A DNA stretch of 64,000 nucleotides. It comes from Phoronis australis (lineage: Eukaryota; Phoronida; Phoronidae). Shown here piece after piece: positions 1-50,500 of the stretch (its first letter is position 1; the number at the start of each line of letters is the position of its first letter). Below the pieces are notes generated by a model. It searched no databases, was not told the DNA's origin, and worked only from the letters and a program-made list of their open reading frames with translations. Made by a program: the position numbers and the translations under genes. Where the stretch lies: contig NMRA01000130.1 in the NCBI GenBank assembly GCA_002633005.1, positions 377,577-441,576 on the forward strand, written 5' to 3'.

Positions 1-3000
1 AGGGTATTGAGCTCCCCACATCTTCAGGGTATCAATTAGTTACTAAAGTAATCCATGTAGTTCACGGCTCAAACGCCAATCATAGGGATTATGGGTATTT
101 TTAGGAAATGTCATCATGTACGCCAATTATTGTCATTATAGTTCTCCTTGGGTCCTCAAAACCATTGTTCATTCACTGAGGGGTCCACCAAGAATAAATA
201 AATTTTGATAATTTATAGTAATTTCTTGATCTTCGTCATTCACGTGACTAGCTTGAAACAGTGGCTGATAATGAAATTTATTCAACAAGAGGACTAAATA
301 TTGTAGATGGACTTTACAAAGAATTAGTGCACTTAATGGTACTCATTGCTTTTTGCATGTTCCTCTAGTAGGGTGGCATGCCCCTCTGTCTGGTGCCTCC
401 TCAGTATTTTCTGTTCTAGCAGTAACACATATTCAGTTACAACTGATGTTTGAGTAACAAACGTGAATTCAGATATTTCTAGAGGTTTCACTTAAGTGTT
501 TCCAGAACTCTTAAGTCCCCTTAAAACAGCGGGTGGTAGTAGATCTTGCACTGTAGCACATCAACTATATTCAGACCTTACGGTATTATGTAGTATGCCA
601 ATGTTCGTTGTGGTTAAATTTCTTGTTGTGGTTTTTATTTTCTGATTTTGCCTATAGCATAGTACTCTTGGCAGTTTGTGACATCCTACATCGCTGTTCA
701 GATGAGACTTAGATGACGGTCGCTGCAAGGTGAACTATTCACTTAGGTCAATGGCTGGCTAACAGTGAATGGCAACGCTGCAGTTTCATAAGTCATTAAT
801 AGAAATCATTAATGCATATTGTTAAACTCGAGAGATGAGGGAGATAATCAAAAAAGCCAAGTATTGATGACGGACAGTTTATGCTAATAAGGAAGTGATC
901 AAGCAGCTTTCTGGAACCGAGTTAAAAAATTTATTAAAACGACCTCCAGTTTTAGGCATATACAAATTGGACATAACTGGAGTTCTTCAAGTGGTTGAGA
1001 TTATGACCCATGAACTCCTGTGTTAAAATGTATTTTTGATTTGTGATGTTTAAAGTATAAAAAAGTGCAGTTGTAGTCAGTCTCTGTATTAGGCAAGAAC
1101 ACGTATTGTTCAGCAATAACTCAGTATCGACATGGTGTATGAAAATCGCGTTCACCATATCTGTCAGAGGAATACTCTATAATTGTACAGTCTCATCAAA
1201 ATATTTATCAGTGAATGAATTAGTATTTCAATAACGGGGGAGGGGTGAAATCAGAAAACCTTTGTAGTATTGTCATGATTTGCATACTTCTCATTAAGGC
1301 CCAGATTGACGCCATCTTTGATCTAGAATTGTTATGTAATTGATCTGCGAACCATTCAGTGGTGATAAAATTAGAAAGTACTCTGACTTATTAATGATAT
1401 CATGACTTGAATTGGAGGTCTGCCATTTTCATTTCTCGTGTTCTGCCTGTCGGTCACGATTTCTTCCAATTGATCACCAAGCCATTGCTGTTATGAACTT
1501 ACAGTAGTTCAACGTTTCAACGTTTGGTGTTCGTTGTTCATTGTTCTGAAAAACATCACTCTTCGGCTATATTGTAATGAGAAATCGAAGAACAAGTGCT
1601 ATGATTAAAAACTCCCAACGTTTCGCTTTTTTCTGATAATGCTTTTAGAAATAAAGCGAAACGTTCTGGAGATTTTGATTATAGTGCTTGTTCTTCCATT
1701 TCTCATTGTGCGATTTGTTGAGACATTTATTTACGTTGTGACCAAGAGTCTTTATTTGTGTTGCAGTATCCTTGAAGGTGATTACTTGGTCTTCTCCTCC
1801 ATTAGTACATATTAAGTACTGTAAAAATTTCCAATTTGGGACAGTGAAAAATTATTTCGCTAAACACCAGAGCTTGTACCAAATTTTAGATATAGGCACT
1901 AATGGTCGTCCCTAATTCAAGAATTAGAGTTACCGTTCACAACCTCACCTTGATGTTACTATACACAATATATGGTCTTATGAAAGTGTGACGTCATTGG
2001 CTGTTTTCGACAGTTTTATTAACTGTCGTGTCTGTTTTCAGACTCTGTTGATACAAAACGCTGTGTCTGATGTATGAGAATTATGGTGAATGCCAACATA
2101 CCCCACACCTCAATCTTCAGCATCAAGAAAATTCTATTTCGCCTTGAATTTCGATATTCCAAAGTTGACAGACTGTCCTAAATTGGAGAGTTTTTACCGT
2201 ACCGTGAAAGCGCTCTGTTATCGGTGGCTGATAGTCTAGGTTACACTGTGTTGCACCACCAATGTAATGATGTTTTTGCAGCTTGGTGTCAAGTATGCAC
2301 CTGGTTATAAGCATACACGCCACTACCATATTCAACTATTTGAATGGTCAATTTTTTTGGACATGGGCATGCTGTAATGCATATTTCTTACCATTTTGGT
2401 TCGTAAATATATTTGCAATGAAATTGTGTGATTTGCTCATGACATTCGTAGTCAAACTTGAGCAATTTGATGTTTTCTTTGAAATGGACTGTTTTTACAA
2501 TAGATTGGTAGTGGGTTTACTTGTAATGCATCAAAATCCTTTCAAACTATTTCAGTTGTTGCGTAACTGTAGACACAATTTTTATCTCCTTTCAGGTGCT
2601 GTGTAAAAGCCGTGTGAACACAAAAAGAAGACTATTTCAGCCGCAGTTGCTGCGAACAATTTATACTAATAGACATTACGAATACATAAAGGATGGTAGT
2701 ATACCTCCAGGGACTCCCACACTGCGTTGGAGGTTTAATGTAAACAGACGATGTAGAAAACATGTTTTGAAGTCAAGTATACCATGTTAATTTGGTTAAA
2801 TTGTCGTTGGACGAGAAAACTGCACACTGAGTGCCAATCATTGCTAGTCTTCTGGGACAGATCATGCTGTTATGGGCTTCAAGTGACTTTGGTTATAGAC
2901 TAAGAAATAAAACAACAACAAAGCTGTGATCTACGTGACAGGTTTTGAACTGAATTTGTGGCGGGAGACAGACGTCTGCTCATAGGTCTGCTCATATTGA

Positions 3001-3069
3001 CCTGTTCTGACGAGTTGATTTTGAATGGGATTGATGTTCTGGAACTGAGTTGGTTTGCACGCCCCCAAG
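1..3069. other. Upstream of DGK coding start; no gene recognised
   Basis: AT-rich sequence with no frame that resembles a known protein on either strand. It holds the 1576-1707 hairpin and must contain DGK 5' UTR and possibly promoter, but no convincing TATA box or UTR splice site could be placed. Confidence 0.5.
1576..1707. repeat. Imperfect palindrome (hairpin element)
   Basis: Arms of about 57 bp: the left arm begins AATGAGAAATCGAAGAACAA and the right arm ends in its approximate reverse complement, with a loop of about 16 bases. Mismatches are scattered. It looks like a foldback-type element. Confidence 0.7.
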
Positions 3070-39138
<36,069 letters not shown>

Positions 39139-39182
39139 TCGAAACGTGCACTTTAAATTACTAGCTGTCACTCTAGTCCAGG

Positions 39183-39312
39183 GCTGAGTTCCGTAGATGC
39201 AAGAATCTCGCAAAAAAACGTAAGACCTTGAGAGATGTCGTCAGGCATTTCAACTGAAGCACGTGATGGCGGTAGCTTTTCTCGCGAGTGTCTGTGGTCT
39301 AGGGAATGCAGC
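39183..39312. mobile_element. Short inverted-repeat element in the probable DGK 3' UTR
   Basis: About 130 bp starting GCTGAGTTCCGTAGATGCAA and ending TCTAGGGAATGCAGC. It starts 45 bp after the DGK stop. Related to 61433-61550 and the outer element at 18308. Confidence 0.72.
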
Positions 39313-40992
39313 CCTGTTTTTATCTCAGTTGAATTGGGAGTGCAATATTTAACGGCTGACAGAACAATTCCACGTCTTTTTTATCCCTGTGCTATTCTGC
39401 ATGAGGGATGTTTGTAACAGAGTAAGGATGAGGGAATCTCTACCAAACCATTTTTAAAACTTGCCTGTTGTTGGCTAATTGCAAAAATTGTACATAAACA
39501 AAATTTTTAAATATTTTGTTTAAACTAATTTTTAAGTTTTAAAAAGTCTCGATTTAGCTAGCAAGCTCTAGAATTCTGCAGAATATTGGAAATTTTTCTG
39601 CATTTTATCTGACTTCTCATGACAACTCTGAACTTGTGTACGATATTTCATGAGTGCAAGTCTTATGTGATCTTAAATTCATGTTGACGTAAACCTGTAA
39701 TGAAATTTTAGATGCCAGTTATAAGCAATAGATCACTGGATACAAGAACAACTCTTGAACAGTATTTTTAATCAGGTCTATTTTGAAATAATTTTAGCTC
39801 ATTGTCGATATACTGTCATTTGCTTTTAGGCTTGAATTAATTCTATGTTTTGTGATGCTAACCAAAACGTACTGACTGTATCAAATTATATTTAATCTAT
39901 TGCGTGAGTGAACAAAGTGGCCTGCTAGTTAGGTGTTTTTCTTCATTCTTTTAACGTTTGCTTAGACAGACATTGTCCAATAATTTTGGTACGCATGGTT
40001 AACAAAAAAATGTAAAGGTCTCTGTGACAAATGTATGTTTTCTGCTGTTTTAGCAATAATGTGTCCTTACCATGTAACCAATGTTTGGCGTATCGATTTG
40101 TATTGTCACACTGCTGCAGTTTCGGATGTGAAAGCAGTGTGTGGGTTGGGAATTCTGAGTAATTTATTGCTACTTTCTATTCAAACAAAGGCTAAGAACA
40201 CAATGATGTCGTTGTGGAAGGACAAATATACCTGTGAAGAAAGTCCGTGATTTTAACACCAATTATGAAGCATAGTGGCTTTACAGGAACATTCTTGAAC
40301 AGAAAAACAATTTTACACCTGTCAGCAGTAGCATGGAATCGAACCCACTTCCTCCGTAGTAGCAGCATAATACTGTACATGTCAAATAGCGGAGTATTTT
40401 AAACATATTTAAATGGCACAAATACCAGCCTCGATTTCAGCGAATGTCTGGCAGACAACGATGAGAATTGACAATTTGTAATAAATCGCAACACAACAGA
40501 TTGTGTTTTATATCAACTTCAAGAAGTCTATCCAATTTTATAATAAGCCCAAAATTATGTTTTTCTTCTGCAAAAACGATGTCCTTTTAAACATGCGTAC
40601 CAAAATTTTGGGGCATGGTATTCTGGTGCTTCGAGGTATTCTTAACAAAGTGGCAGAAATTTTTATATTAGTTTTAAAATAAGGAAGTACAGATTTACAG
40701 TACACTTTGTATTTCGAGGCTTACATGTTTTATGTTTATGAATTTTTCTTGTGTATTTAATTGGATTTTATGTAAAGCTGCGTTCATTTATGTGTGTGTA
40801 TTCATGTCCGTCTCTTAGGAGGATAATTGTGTGGGAAGCTGGTCTCCAAATCACAATTGTCTGAAGACAACATTATGTTTCTGCACGAGACTGTGGATTA
40901 ATTGTTTAGGTGCCACAGTACATTTTGTGTTGACCACATGGTGGGTTAAGGTATATGAATAAAAGAAATATTAGCTATGGCTGTTATCAACG

Positions 40993-41350
40993 TTAAAAGG
41001 ATATTAAACCCCGTTTTGGTGATTTCAATCAAGTCCTTGTTCTGCCATTTGCTAATGCATCACTGGCGCCCCCCATGAGCGATAAAAGCAGAAATCGAGT
41101 AAAAGTAAAAATTTTTACTCTGAGTCACAAATTGGACATTATTGTTCTTGGTGGGTGGTCTTTCCTACAGTTGTGTAACTCGGCTGAAGCCTTAGGTCGC
41201 GCAGACCTTGTCAGGAGTTTACAAATTTCGCTCCAAACTTTTTAGAGTTGTCAAGGGTTACAAAGCATTATTTTGTTTCAGAGAACTGCATGGAAAAGTC
41301 GTTTTCAATATCTGTTTATAGGCCAAATCCAGGTTTGATATCCTTTCAAA
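40993..41350 (+). mobile_element. TTAA-ended MITE, copy B
   Basis: It starts TTAAAAGGATATTAAACCCC and ends AGGTTTGATATCCTTTCAAA. It has the internal GGTGGGTGGTCTTTCC block. Confidence 0.83.
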
Positions 41351-44120
41351 TTACAGTGAAGTTCGTGTTAGTTGGATACATTGCTCAACTTGGTAAAGTT
41401 CTGCAGTATGGTTGTTTTAGGCCTTACACTAAAGTTGTATTTCATCTTACTTTAATACGATCTCTCCTTCTGATATGATTAGACTTGTAATAAGTTTTGT
41501 TGTATTGTCCAGTTGTTTTTAAGGAGCTTCATTTTTTTAGTACTTTTGCTGTTTAAATTGGAATTACAGAATGTATGTACCTTTTGAAGAAATCGGATTT
41601 AGTCTTGGCTTGAAACTAATAAGCTTGAACATGTGCATTCTTTTAGTATGGAAGTGGTTTGTGGAGGATAATACTGTGTGTGTAGATATCTGCTGTGTGT
41701 GGAAGTTAATTTAGTCTAGTCAAAGTAGCATAGTAATGTAGTAGTCGCTTGCCTTTCGTCGAAATCTTCTAACTTCTTAAAGTTATACTAAGCGCTGTTT
41801 TGGTAATTTGACTATTGCATTGGGACTTTATGTTTCACTCAGTGTCTAATGTCAAATGTTTTAACTCGTGTCTTCACAAAAAATCGAGTTGTGACATGGT
41901 GTTTAACTCGAACACACTCGTTTTTCTACGGTTATACTCGGAATGGAGCTTATAGGTGTTGAACGAACTGTTACTTTCGTATTAAGTTGGCCAATTTTGA
42001 CCTTCCAGTGTAGCGCTCAGTATGACTTTAACTTGTTCAGACATGAACAGACTACCCAACTACATTCCTTAGGTTAAGATGTCGAAATGCGATTGTTTCA
42101 AAAAATTTTGTATTAACTAGTTTTCTAACTAGGGGTTCTAATGTGCGATTGATACAAGTATAGTTGAAAACAACAATTTGGCTTCTGAAGCTCAAATCGG
42201 AGGTCACGTGTTTCTGTACTTTGCAGTAGGCAATAGAGGTCCCTGTATATCGGAAGTTTTTCACACCTCCCTATACGCGTTTGCGCTGGTTATGTACCAA
42301 ATCTCTGGCGATGAATGTGTCTGGTCATAGATCCATAAATATTTGTGTAGTATATGCATTGGTTCTCTTCATTGTCTAAATGTGTTTTGATCACTTATTG
42401 TAGTGTGCCAACACAAGAGGGCGCTGAGCGAGCTAGAATTAGCAGGAGCCAGTGTTAGCTTCAACCATTCTTACATTTAGTGAAACTTTACTACCAACTT
42501 TCAAAAATTTTGCTAATATATCTTAAAAATGTTTCTGTTTTATGGAAAGCTTAATCACAATGCATTTTAATCTAATCTTAGTTGGCAGTTTTCTAATCTA
42601 AAGCCTTATAATGCTGCTGGTGTGAAATTGTATGACTGGAGTGCTGGTTTTCTCAGATTTGATTTTGAATAAGCTGTATAAATGTGAAAGGCACTGGGAA
42701 TATACTTGGTATGACTTTATGAAAATCTCATTTTGTTCTTTTTCGGTGATTGTTTACTTTTAACATCTGTATTATTATTTTTTCTAAATAAAGTCTGCTT
42801 CTTTCATAATATTTAAGCTGCGTAGTTTTCATAATACGGTACCTGCGAGGGTATTACTCATTAAAAACAAGGAGATTTTGAGACATCCAGTTGAGAAATC
42901 ACAGATGAAATTTGAATGTAATACGACAAATAAAACTTACTAAAGTTAGCGACGTTACGTCCGTCTCTCACGGACTTCAGCTTGGCTATTGATGTTATTG
43001 TTATTCTGGCTAATAGGTGGCGTTTTACTCATTGGCTTGTCATTGGGAGCTCCTGAAACAAGAGCGGGTTTATACCCACATGCCTATAACAATGTTTGTG
43101 GGTATGCCCATGGACTCGTGTTGCACATTCAGTGAAGTGGCGGCACTGTTGGCATGTGCGTTTCTAGACACGTTTTCACTAGTCCATCTAGAGACTGTGC
43201 AAGCAAGAGAAGATAGATTTGATGTGGAGTGAAATGTAAGAGATCTCTTGCTTAAGCAGTTTTTACAGGAGGAGCAGTTCAGTTGTCATGGCAAACTTCC
43301 TCCACTTAAGTCGCATTAATACGACATTAGATCGCAACTGGATCAGCATACAGTCACTTATAAAGACTGTGCATGGTTTCAAAAACAATAGCAAACGTCC
43401 AAACCTCCTGGAATGCTAGGGACTGACTGGTATATACGCTACTATGAGAACGTAATGGAGACGATTTCTTTCGCCTTGCCCCAGTTTGTGTTTAGACGTG
43501 TATTTGAAACTGGAGAAACTGATCGAGTGCAACTAGCTCAACCTCTCAAAGCGACATCAAAAAGGATGCCGCGTGATCAGTGATCAGTGATCAGCCATTC
43601 TGTGTTAGTTGCTCCATGACCATTTTCTCCAGTGTGTAAATGCAGCTTTATACCCAAGCAAGTGGGCTTTAAGTCAAGAGAATATGGGTTTGGCTTATAC
43701 CCATGTGGTAGGTCTGATACGCAAGATGAACCCAAAACTAGGGGTCGGAATACACCGGGGGTTGGCTTGTACACAAGAGTAACCCAAAGCTGGGGGGTTG
43801 TACCTTAGTGATTAGATACAGTAAACAACACTTGTACGTGACGGCTTAACAATATCCACATCAAGACAGTGGGAAGCCATTTTGATACTGGATAAATTTC
43901 ATGTGCACAGTAATTCCTTATGTGCCAACTAAGACTAGAATTGACTGTTTGCTGCCATGAAATCGAGCTGTGTTCTAGTTTAAGGTTATGTAGGACAAGA
44001 AAGAAATGTACAAATTTTGCTAACTTCGGAACAGCATATCCTCCATAACCGTAAGTTCAACAACTATGAGTCGTACTTTATCGCCAAGCTGGGCCCATTA
44101 AGTCATTTTTAGCTTAAAAG

Positions 44121-44126
44121 TTTATT
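44121..44126 (-). other. Candidate ORC4 polyadenylation signal
   Basis: The minus strand reads AATAAA here, about 180 bases after the ORC4 stop. It is the first such hexamer downstream that I see. Cleavage site not determinable. Confidence 0.45.
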
Positions 44127-44306
44127 TTGAAAAATAGTGAGTATTGTTGATTTACACAAGTCACGACATGATGTACTCAGAGCGCCATCGTATTGATACG
44201 GGCTATGGACTGGGGATGGTTATATCAAAAAAGTTAATTTTCATTTCTTCAGATACCCAGTGTACCACAAATCAAATTACGACCTTCAGGAACAAAATAA
44301 CGACCT

Positions 44307-44560
44307 TCAATGGGTCACCACTGTGCTTCCTGCCCACTGCTTAATTTCTGTGGGACATGACGGGTATTTTTGGAGAGCTTCTGTAATTTCTGACGAGTCC
44401 ACCAGGAGTGCCACTAGTCTGTATTCTTTCTGAATACGTGAACCACTATTGTCTAAGGGTCTGACCAGTTCCAGAGCCATTAAATGTTCAAATGCCTTCA
44501 AGATGACGGGTTTTTCAAACATCTGCCACGATGACTTCGTATCAGCAAACTTTTTGTATA
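44307..44560 (-). CDS. ORC4: ORC4 exon 11 (C-terminus and stop)
   Basis: Minus-strand acceptor TCTTTTGTAG. It encodes [34 protein letters not shown] and [20 protein letters not shown] then VTH and a stop at 44309-44307. KAFEHL and QKYPxCPTxxxQWA are ORC4 hallmarks. Confidence 0.95.
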
Positions 44561-47500
44561 CTACAAAAGAGCAACAGAGATTTTTTAAACACTTTTCTAA
44601 ATCTCCCAATCTACCAGAGCGAGAGGAAAAATTTATAAAAAATATGGTAAATAAGGCAAATAAAACAAAGAATGGATTTGTATTTAATACTTGCCATGAT
44701 TTGTCAGATTTCAAAATTTTCAAAGTGTCAAAGGGAAGTCGCAGCTTTTATGGTGCTCTTTGCATGCATTAATAGATGAACCTTACTTCAGACACATATT
44801 CGAGACACAATATTTGTCAGTGATATTGGTGAATTTCCAAATTTTACAATTTGTGAAAAAAGGAAACACAACTTGATGCATCATAAACTAACTGTAAACC
44901 CAGCAAAACTCCCTGGCTCATATTTTGACAGAGAAAATGCCACAAAACGTCAGCATTTCAGGCAAGCAAGTTAAGTCACCATGTCACAGGGATTACGTCC
45001 TTAGATTGTTCTACGTGCCGTAAATGTGTCTACTTAACTGTCCACTCTTTACAGATAAGGTCAGTGGGTGCAGACATTGGTCAAATGAACCTAAGACAGT
45101 ACTTGGCGGTGAAACAGTACACTACAAATGTACTAGTAGTGTACTTTTGAGTGTAGCGTTAACTGGTCTCTCTACACAGAAATGTATTAACAACAGCATA
45201 GATAACATCATGTTTTTCATGGCGAATTTCATGATCAAGGACACCCGTAGAGTACGATATTTTAGCATTTTTTTCCTCGATCCATTTAATTAACAGTTTA
45301 ACCAACACGTTATGCTGCAGTTTTAAAAAAATGACGAAATTGGCGAAGTTTCATGAAAGACTTGTTGAAACTCATGAAGCAACTTTTAAGACAATGCATT
45401 ACCCGAGTGCATTATTTGCTAAAAAAGGGCGGGCATTCATTAACTTTTTGAAAACTACCGGAGGCGTTAATTGTCCAGCCATCAGTCATGTTTATCCATG
45501 CATAATGCACTTACCGCTGTAGACCATTTCAAAGTTGAAGGGTTCACCACTGTACAGCTCGTTCAGGTGCTTCATGGCAATGATGAGGCACAACTCCAGC
45601 ACTGACACACCTGGACAGGTAAAATGTACAATAACACTTACCACTGATGATACCGCACAGAATATTGAAGACGCACATTGACCATTTTGTACACGTTCCG
45701 AACTTTAGTGGGAAAGGCTATTAGCCATGTACTGACGTGGGTGTGCATAAGTGATTGCGTAACAGTGATGATCTAACAGCAATAGGAACTGGCATGTAAC
45801 CGCGGAAACCATTTTATTTATTGGGATGTTTTCAACTTATTTTGACGAAAAAAGAATAACGAACTTACACTAACAATAATGGAGTTTTGACCATTAAAAT
45901 TGACGCACATTTGCCAAAGTTGCCAACACTTCATTTCACAGCTACTGTGAGAAGAGAAATTAATCTGTGACCGGAATCACATAACAAGCCACGGAGCTGA
46001 GTGAAGAAATTGGTGATTGGCATATCCCTTAGAGAGGAGTTCAGACCCTGGGTGAAGTGCATAACCTGGGTCACTGTTTCTTGTCTTTTGTATAGGGAAA
46101 TAACTTTTGATGCGGTTTAAAAGTCAGTTTTGCCGATGGACATGACAAAGGTATTCCTATGGTTTAGCACCAGGGACGCTAAATGGTAGTCTCAAAAACG
46201 CTCTGAGTAACCAAGGTTGGGCCAATAACTAAGCATGTCTGTTTAATGGGGAAAATTAGAAGAAGAATGTTAAGCCGCACAAGTATAAAGTATTGAAAAT
46301 TCTCCATTGTCCTGACTGCTTTAAGACATCTGAAGTACATCAATGTAGAACACTTAAGATGAAAGGCACAAACTTACCATGCAACATGGCGGCTTTAGGA
46401 TCTGGCGCTATCACTTTTGGGCTTATAAAGTCGGCGGCTTCAAGGAATGGGTGGTTCACAGAAAGCTTAGAAACAGGAAGCACCTGAAAAAGATAAAGGA
46501 CTATTGCAGCAATCAAACAGTTGCTATTCCACGATAGGAGTCAGTTGACAACATCAGGGAAATATTGAAGTATGTTCCAGACAAAAGACATACCTTTTGA
46601 CACTTAAATATTATATTTCAGTTGCTTCAACATCTCTTCATTTGTTTGTAGGTTTATTGAAAGTAGAACAATATTAAAAATGTAAAATGATACGCGAACA
46701 AATGGAGAGCATGGCATTCACTAGGTGGTGCTAGTGAGACAATGTACATAAAAATGCACGACAGGTAGTCAAGTGGGACCCTTGTTCCACCAAACAGCCC
46801 CTGTGTTGGTGAACAGCTTTCTGTTCTTAATCTACTCTGACAACAAAAAGCACCCGTCCATCATTAGCGCTACCTAGTGAATATGGAGTTACCACAACAC
46901 GGTCACTATGCAATCATAGCAACAAGGGCAATTTCTACACGTAGAAATGTACCATTGCAGAAATGCCATTTAAAAGTTGCAAAATATCTGTAATTTTGTA
47001 AAAATGCCTTAGAAGTGATATTACTTTTTGCCAAAATGCTGCAGAGTATTAACTTTTTCTTTACAAATTATGGTTCAATTGCAAAACCATTTCAGATACT
47101 TTTACAATTAAACAAACTTTGTTTTATAAGCTCAATGGCTGCACACCATTATTTCAGAGCTCATTTAGACAAAATAGTCTTTGTTTTCAGATAGGCTCAC
47201 AGTGTTGGCTGCCCATTACCAGTATTGACTGCAGACTTCGTATGCTTCGTGTCACCATGAACTGTTTCTTCAGCATGTCTTGTAGAGCTGGCACCTTACA
47301 TAACTCCTGTAAATGAAAACACACCATGAGTGATACTAGCAGAAACACGATCAAGGTGGAGGATAGTCTCGAACCCAGACTCTACAGGCATTTGTGCCAG
47401 GTGTAGAACTCTGACATCTGGTTCTCGATTGGTCAGTCAATGATGAGGTCAATCAATTTATTCCAATTAGCCGAACATTAAAATATGCTTTTGTAACCGT

Positions 47501-50500
47501 AACTGGTGAAACTTAGTCATAATCCAGGAGATAAATGAGAAGACAAAAGTAGTCCTATTCAATTGTTTCCCCTTTCCCTGCTCACATAAAGGTTATCCAA
47601 TGTTTGTCACTGAATTATTACAGAGAATGACATCTCCAATGTTAATAGTTTTGAGTTTCAGACTACTACGTGGAGTACAGACAGGCGTCCATTAGATGTA
47701 TCACAAAGAACAAGAAAATCACCATTTTGTGAGTCCGCTCAAAAATAGTTCGGCAAAGAGATAATTTATGAGAACAGGGAGAAGAAGAAGAAGTAATCAA
47801 AAGCAGAATTATTTGCTTGGCATTGCTCCTGATACCCGATATTACAAGATGTCTTGCTTTTTGCGTCTAACAATACTGCACATGGTTATACATGTAACAA
47901 TTAATCTAGTAAGAAAATGAGCTACCGTTGACTTACAAAGTAAATATGCTAGGGATGTTCTGAATGAAGCTAGCAGAAAAAAGAGAACTTGTGAAAAAAA
48001 ATTGCCATACAGAATGAAACTCTAAGTGGCCAAATATTGCTCATTGAAACTGGAAGCAAACGTGTGACCCAGTTTAGATTGCTTCAAGAAAGTTGCCAGT
48101 ATCACTCCATGTGAGTGGTAAGCTAGGGGTTGGGAGATTTGAACCATACAGCACATGGGTACCTTAGGTGGACCTATGAACAGCTTTAAAGTATTTCCTG
48201 ACTTTTACCACGTGAGAGCCATTTCTGAGCTGCAGCACTCACTATTAACCACAAAAATAGGCTACAGTAATTCTAAACCAATTTTGCACAACAATAATTA
48301 ATTGCCAAAAATGTGAATTTGTGAAAAGAACATATCCACAAAATTTAAAGAACATGCATCCAAGGGTTTTGGAGATACAGCAGCAGATGCTGGGCGGACA
48401 CTGAAAGGACGTCGGACAGACAGAGATGACGGCATACTGCCCCCGCATACTCATGTGTCGGCACACAGAAATGGTCCTACCTGGTAAGGAGTCATTGTCA
48501 AAAATACTGAATTGAACCATTTTATAATGAAAAGTGCACGCATAATCCTTCATTGAACATTGTAGCTATCACGAGAAACATTTTGTTTTTCCAAAATTTC
48601 GGCCAAATTAAGATGCATTGCAAAACACTAGGTGTGGTTACATACGTATGTTTCATGTAATACAAAAATTAAATTATTCTAAGTTAATCAATTTGGCCAC
48701 TAGGGGTTGCTGCATGTCAGGATGAGCAAAGTTGATGATATTGTATTTTTATAAATTAACATGAAATAAGAAAAATTATTTAGATCTGCCGAGTGATTTT
48801 CAAATTTTTCAGAAATAACATAGAAAATAAATCTCAAACTAAAAGAGGCAATCCAGATCCTCTAAAGGATACACTTGAATAAATCTCTGTTGACAAAGGA
48901 TGCTATTATATCTGAAAATTTTAAGAGATCCATTTTTGTTGTTTTATTTACGTATATTTATTCAGAAATAAAAAATGTTGAACTTTTTAGTAACCCATTG
49001 TCCTCTATGACATGTCAAAAAACTATCGGACAAAATCCCATTTTACTTGTCAATTGAGCTGACTAATTCATTTCAGTAGATTGAGAGTTAAAGTGCAACT
49101 GTTACACCATATCTAAATTTTTTGCTACTTTTTTATAAGTAAGGCAATTTAAAAAACGTAAAATAACACTTGAATGAATGCAGAGCATGACATTCACAAG
49201 GTAGCGCTAGTGAGACAACAGCAGATTCTCAGACAGTGATTCCCAGACACTCAGCCATCACAACAGTTATCTTGATATGTCTAATATACATTGAACTCTG
49301 AAAGTGATAAGCGGGTGAATTTAGTGCATCACATTCATTTACAAAATGAGTTTGTCACCCGGAGGCAAATTTAATATAACTTAGATAATAATACATAATT
49401 AAAATGACAAACGTTTCTTGTCACACATGTCACGAAACTTGGAGAATGACAAGGGCACGCGAAATGCTTGGGATAGGTCTTTTCTTGGTGATGGTCCAAT
49501 ACAGTGGTGCCGCCACCAATGATCAAACCGATGTAGTGAGAGAACTGAAGAGGCTTCAGATGCAAATTCAAGGATTCCAAATGCAACTGAGCGAACAGCT
49601 GAACATGCAGAAGGCCCAGATAAGCGCAATGGAAAAGCAGTTGGGCAATGAGCTTCAAGCCACCCAAGTGGAAACGTCTACGATGAAAACTAGCCTCAAG
49701 TCAGTTCAGTCCGAGATGACATCGATGGCCGACCAACTAAAAACCTTGCAAATGAACATGCAATCGGTAACAGCTAGCACAACAGTAGCTGAAACCGAGC
49801 TGTCGGCTCTTCATGCCGAAACGAAAGCAGTGCAGTTTGGAATGGCAACGATCAACCAAAGAGTAGAAATGGTCGACGGCAAGATGTCGACCACAACATC
49901 CCTACTCAACCAGTACAAAGATGCAGTGGCCTTATGGAGTCAAAAGCAAAACCAATGTTGCCTGACAACACAGAAGTACATATCCAAGGCAACCACAACC
50001 ACACAAATCACTACAAAAAATACAGTGACCGCACCCACTTCAACTAAGCCAATCGCAACAACCACAACCACTACTACTACTAAACAGACCACCCCATCCA
50101 CCACGCCGACTTTCAAGCCACTGACAGGATGTCCACAAAGCTTCATCCAGTTTAGACAGTCCTGCTACAAATTGACCAACACCCCTACTTTATCATATGC
50201 GTCGGCACTGGGTCAATGCAAAAGTTTCGGAGCTCATCTTTTAGAGATAGGTTCAGTGCAAGAAACAAACTTATTGAAGTTATGGGTACTTCTAAAGGCA
50301 GCGCGCTATTCAACATTGTGGATTGGTGGCAACAAAATTGGAAAGGATGGTATATGGAGATGGCAGTCTACAGGTGACAAAATTTCATACACCAACTGGA
50401 ACGCAGGTAAATTATGATGCACAATTCAATTATTGCAAAAATGTTTGTTGAGTTTTAACAAAAACTACAAAATGGACCGTGCTTAAAAGGAAACTAAACC

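Larger units (their letters stand above)
39139..44306. other. Tail-to-tail interval between DGK and ORC4
   Basis: It should hold the DGK 3' UTR (plus strand; AATAAA hexamers at 40480, 40958 and about 42787) and the short ORC4 3' UTR (minus). It also contains the 39183 element, a TTAA-ended MITE at 40993 and a tRNA-like B-box repeat at about 40330. No further gene recognised. Confidence 0.6.
45611..47219 (-). other. ORC4 introns 8 and 9
   Basis: Both introns hold AT-rich sequence. Intron 8 contains an inverted-repeat element at about 46700-46890 (CATTCACTAGGTGGTGCTAG and its inverse). Exon 9 (46483-46378) lies between them. No other gene. Confidence 0.6.

Noticed and set aside
2283-2606. 107-codon open frame upstream of DGK
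   Set aside because: Composition is Phe/Leu/Cys-rich as expected from AT-rich non-coding DNA, with no domain or splice context.
44449-44772. 107-codon plus-strand open frame
   Set aside because: It is the antisense shadow of ORC4 exon 11; the minus-strand reading matches the ORC4 C-terminus clearly.
49940-50146. Valine-rich minus-strand frame over the lectin threonine stretch
   Set aside because: Antisense of the ACN codons that encode the Thr-rich region.
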